DNA of 64,000 bases from Atherix ibis (lineage: Eukaryota; Arthropoda; Insecta; Diptera; Athericidae), in the NCBI GenBank assembly GCA_958298945.1, contig OY282607.1, positions 74,082,868 through 74,146,867 on the forward strand, in the 5' to 3' direction. The translations under genes and the position numbers were made by a program. Below the pieces are notes generated by a model that ran no database searches, was not told the origin of the DNA, and worked only from the letters and a program-made list of their open reading frames with translations. Position 1 is the stretch's first letter; each line of letters opens with the position of its first letter. Below, in pieces: positions 62,973 to 64,000 of this stretch.

Positions 62973-63059
62973 CTGTTTCGAATCAATCGTTGGAATTGTA
63001 TGACTAACTGACAACAGCTAGCACCCCCTAGTACCGATGCCGCAGCAGTATTATCAGCA
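62973..63059 (-). other. Possible internal coding exon, minus strand
   Basis: A GC-richer patch open for 29 codons on the minus strand (SADNTAAASVLGGASCC then QLVIQFQRLIRN). It is preceded by AG (gtgag) and followed by a donor-like aacag/gtaact, with stops in frame just outside on both sides. Start and end are both in phase 2, compatible with the open segment at 63305 and with the proposed terminal exon at 60402. No family recognised. Short length makes chance a real possibility. Confidence 0.22.
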
Positions 63060-63300
63060 CTCACATTTCATTTTGTAGGCACACCTATAACCGTTTCAAA
63101 ACACAATCCAAATATTCTCACACAAATACAAATAAATGAACGATAAGATTTTGTGGGCTTAGAAAAAAAATAATACGAGTATAAAAATATTTTATAATCT
63201 GATACTGTGTGTGTTTAAATTACGATCGTTCTCATAAAATTGCCAATTCGAATCCGATCGTTCGCCTCTTACTACGAGAATGAACGGTATGAGAGGAAAG

Positions 63301-63573
63301 TCACCTGTTGAATTTGCATTTCTCTTCATCGATCAAAATAAATGCCACCTTTCGAACTTGTAAAGGTTCGAATACCTGGAACAACTTACCAATTTTACCA
63401 GGCATACTTGAAACACTGGTTCCACTATGTATCATATATGGCCGCCAATGTTGCGCGTCTTGATATTGTGGCATAAAATTACGACAGTCAGCAACAAATG
63501 GATTTAGGCATTTGCACAGGTGAACATTTTCATTTCTATAACCAACATCATTTGTACTCGTATCTGTTGTAAC
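63301..63573 (-). other. Possible coding exon, minus strand, 90 open codons
   Basis: Open on the minus strand from 63573, directly after a TAG that would also provide an acceptor AG, to TGA at 63301-63303. The translation includes ENVHLCKCLNPFVADCRNF, MPQYQDAQHWRPYMIHSG and KIGKLFQVFEPLQVRKV. It has balanced composition and several Cys, unlike the low-complexity frames elsewhere. Two donor-like sites are visible: attg/gtaagt at 63390/63389 and aacag/gtgact at 63305/63304. The second is in phase 2 like the next candidate exon. I do not recognise the protein. Frames of this length do occur by chance in this window, so support is weak. Confidence 0.28.
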
Positions 63574-64000
63574 CTATTTATTTATTCAACTTATGTTTTT
63601 AGTAAGCTTTTTATGATATGTTTTGAAATTCATCTAAGTATGTTCAAGTGCGAGTTTACATGAACCAATAGTAGCATATATTTCATGAAAATAAAATAAA
63701 TGCTTTGGCAATAAAAATATGGTTTTCTCTAAAACCAATATTTTAAAGCTAATAATGGAAAATTTGATAGTTGACTAAATATTACATGATTAAATAGAAA
63801 GTTTAAATAAAATTCAAACAAATTTGGTAAAAACTAATGTTCTATTATACTACAAATATTGAAATTTTGCATTAAAAATAAAGAAAATTATATATTCTAT
63901 TATATTTCGAGTAAAATGTGTGTTTTTGAGAAAACGATAAAATATCTTAAATAAAAGTACTTGAATGTTTATTTAAGATATGTGTTTTTTTTAGGTTGGG
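63574..64000. other. AT-rich non-coding stretch at the window end
   Basis: A/T runs without recognised features; possibly intron or upstream sequence of the candidate exons. Confidence 0.45.

Noticed and set aside
63361..63385. ggttcgaatacc, resembling a tRNA T-loop
   Set aside because: No matching acceptor, D or anticodon arms could be placed around it.

Overview
The window is a transposon-rich, gene-poor stretch of an AT-rich insect genome. No complete host gene can be recognised. The background is roughly 70-75% A+T by eye and full of A and T runs. Islands of higher GC are almost all mobile elements. A Mos1-like mariner, several other mariner lineages, a Jockey-clade LINE and an R1-clade LINE together point to an arthropod, most likely a fly (Diptera). 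The sequence does not support a closer assignment. There is no sign of prokaryotic organisation, and no CRISPR array, rRNA or tRNA was seen.

Layout. 1-470: an internally deleted mariner remnant. 471-13980: AT-rich sequence with inverted repeats near 9.6 and 10.0 kb and another mariner remnant at 11.4 kb. 13981-15190: a broken mariner on the minus strand. 16745-18010, 22962-24237 and 32053-33342: three very similar copies of one mariner, each with perfect 28-bp terminal inverted repeats; two keep flanking TA duplications. Two of them are spoiled in coding sequence by a single, different nonsense codon. 18.8 kb, 21.6-22.0 kb and 26.4-27.1 kb: further deleted mariner remnants. 27265-28514: a mariner of another lineage with one frameshift and one stop. 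29969-31205: a fossil mariner. About 31340-32038: a piggyBac transposase fossil, with mariner copy 3 inserted just beyond it. 34223-34432: an exact 98-bp inverted repeat with a 14-nt spacer. 36.9 kb: another deleted mariner. 41705-43907: a 5'-truncated Jockey LINE with target-site duplications. 48640-50505: a Mos1-like mariner carrying an internal ~131-bp tandem array flanked by two copies of its own C-terminal coding tail. 52040-54640: a deleted mariner split by a 5'-truncated R1-clade LINE with an intact reverse-transcriptase frame and a 17-bp target-site duplication. About 56880-57476: a fossil mariner. 57.5-64 kb: AT-rich sequence with three small minus-strand open segments that could be exons of a host gene (weakly supported).

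Function. The mariners would encode DDD transposases that cut and paste at TA sites. Every copy seen is broken, so none could transpose itself; several could still be mobilised in trans through intact ends. The two LINEs are 5'-truncated, lack the endonuclease part and any promoter, and are dead on arrival. Three deleted mariners share one internal junction, which suggests that a non-autonomous derivative spread. The rest reads as intergenic or intronic sequence of an unseen host gene.
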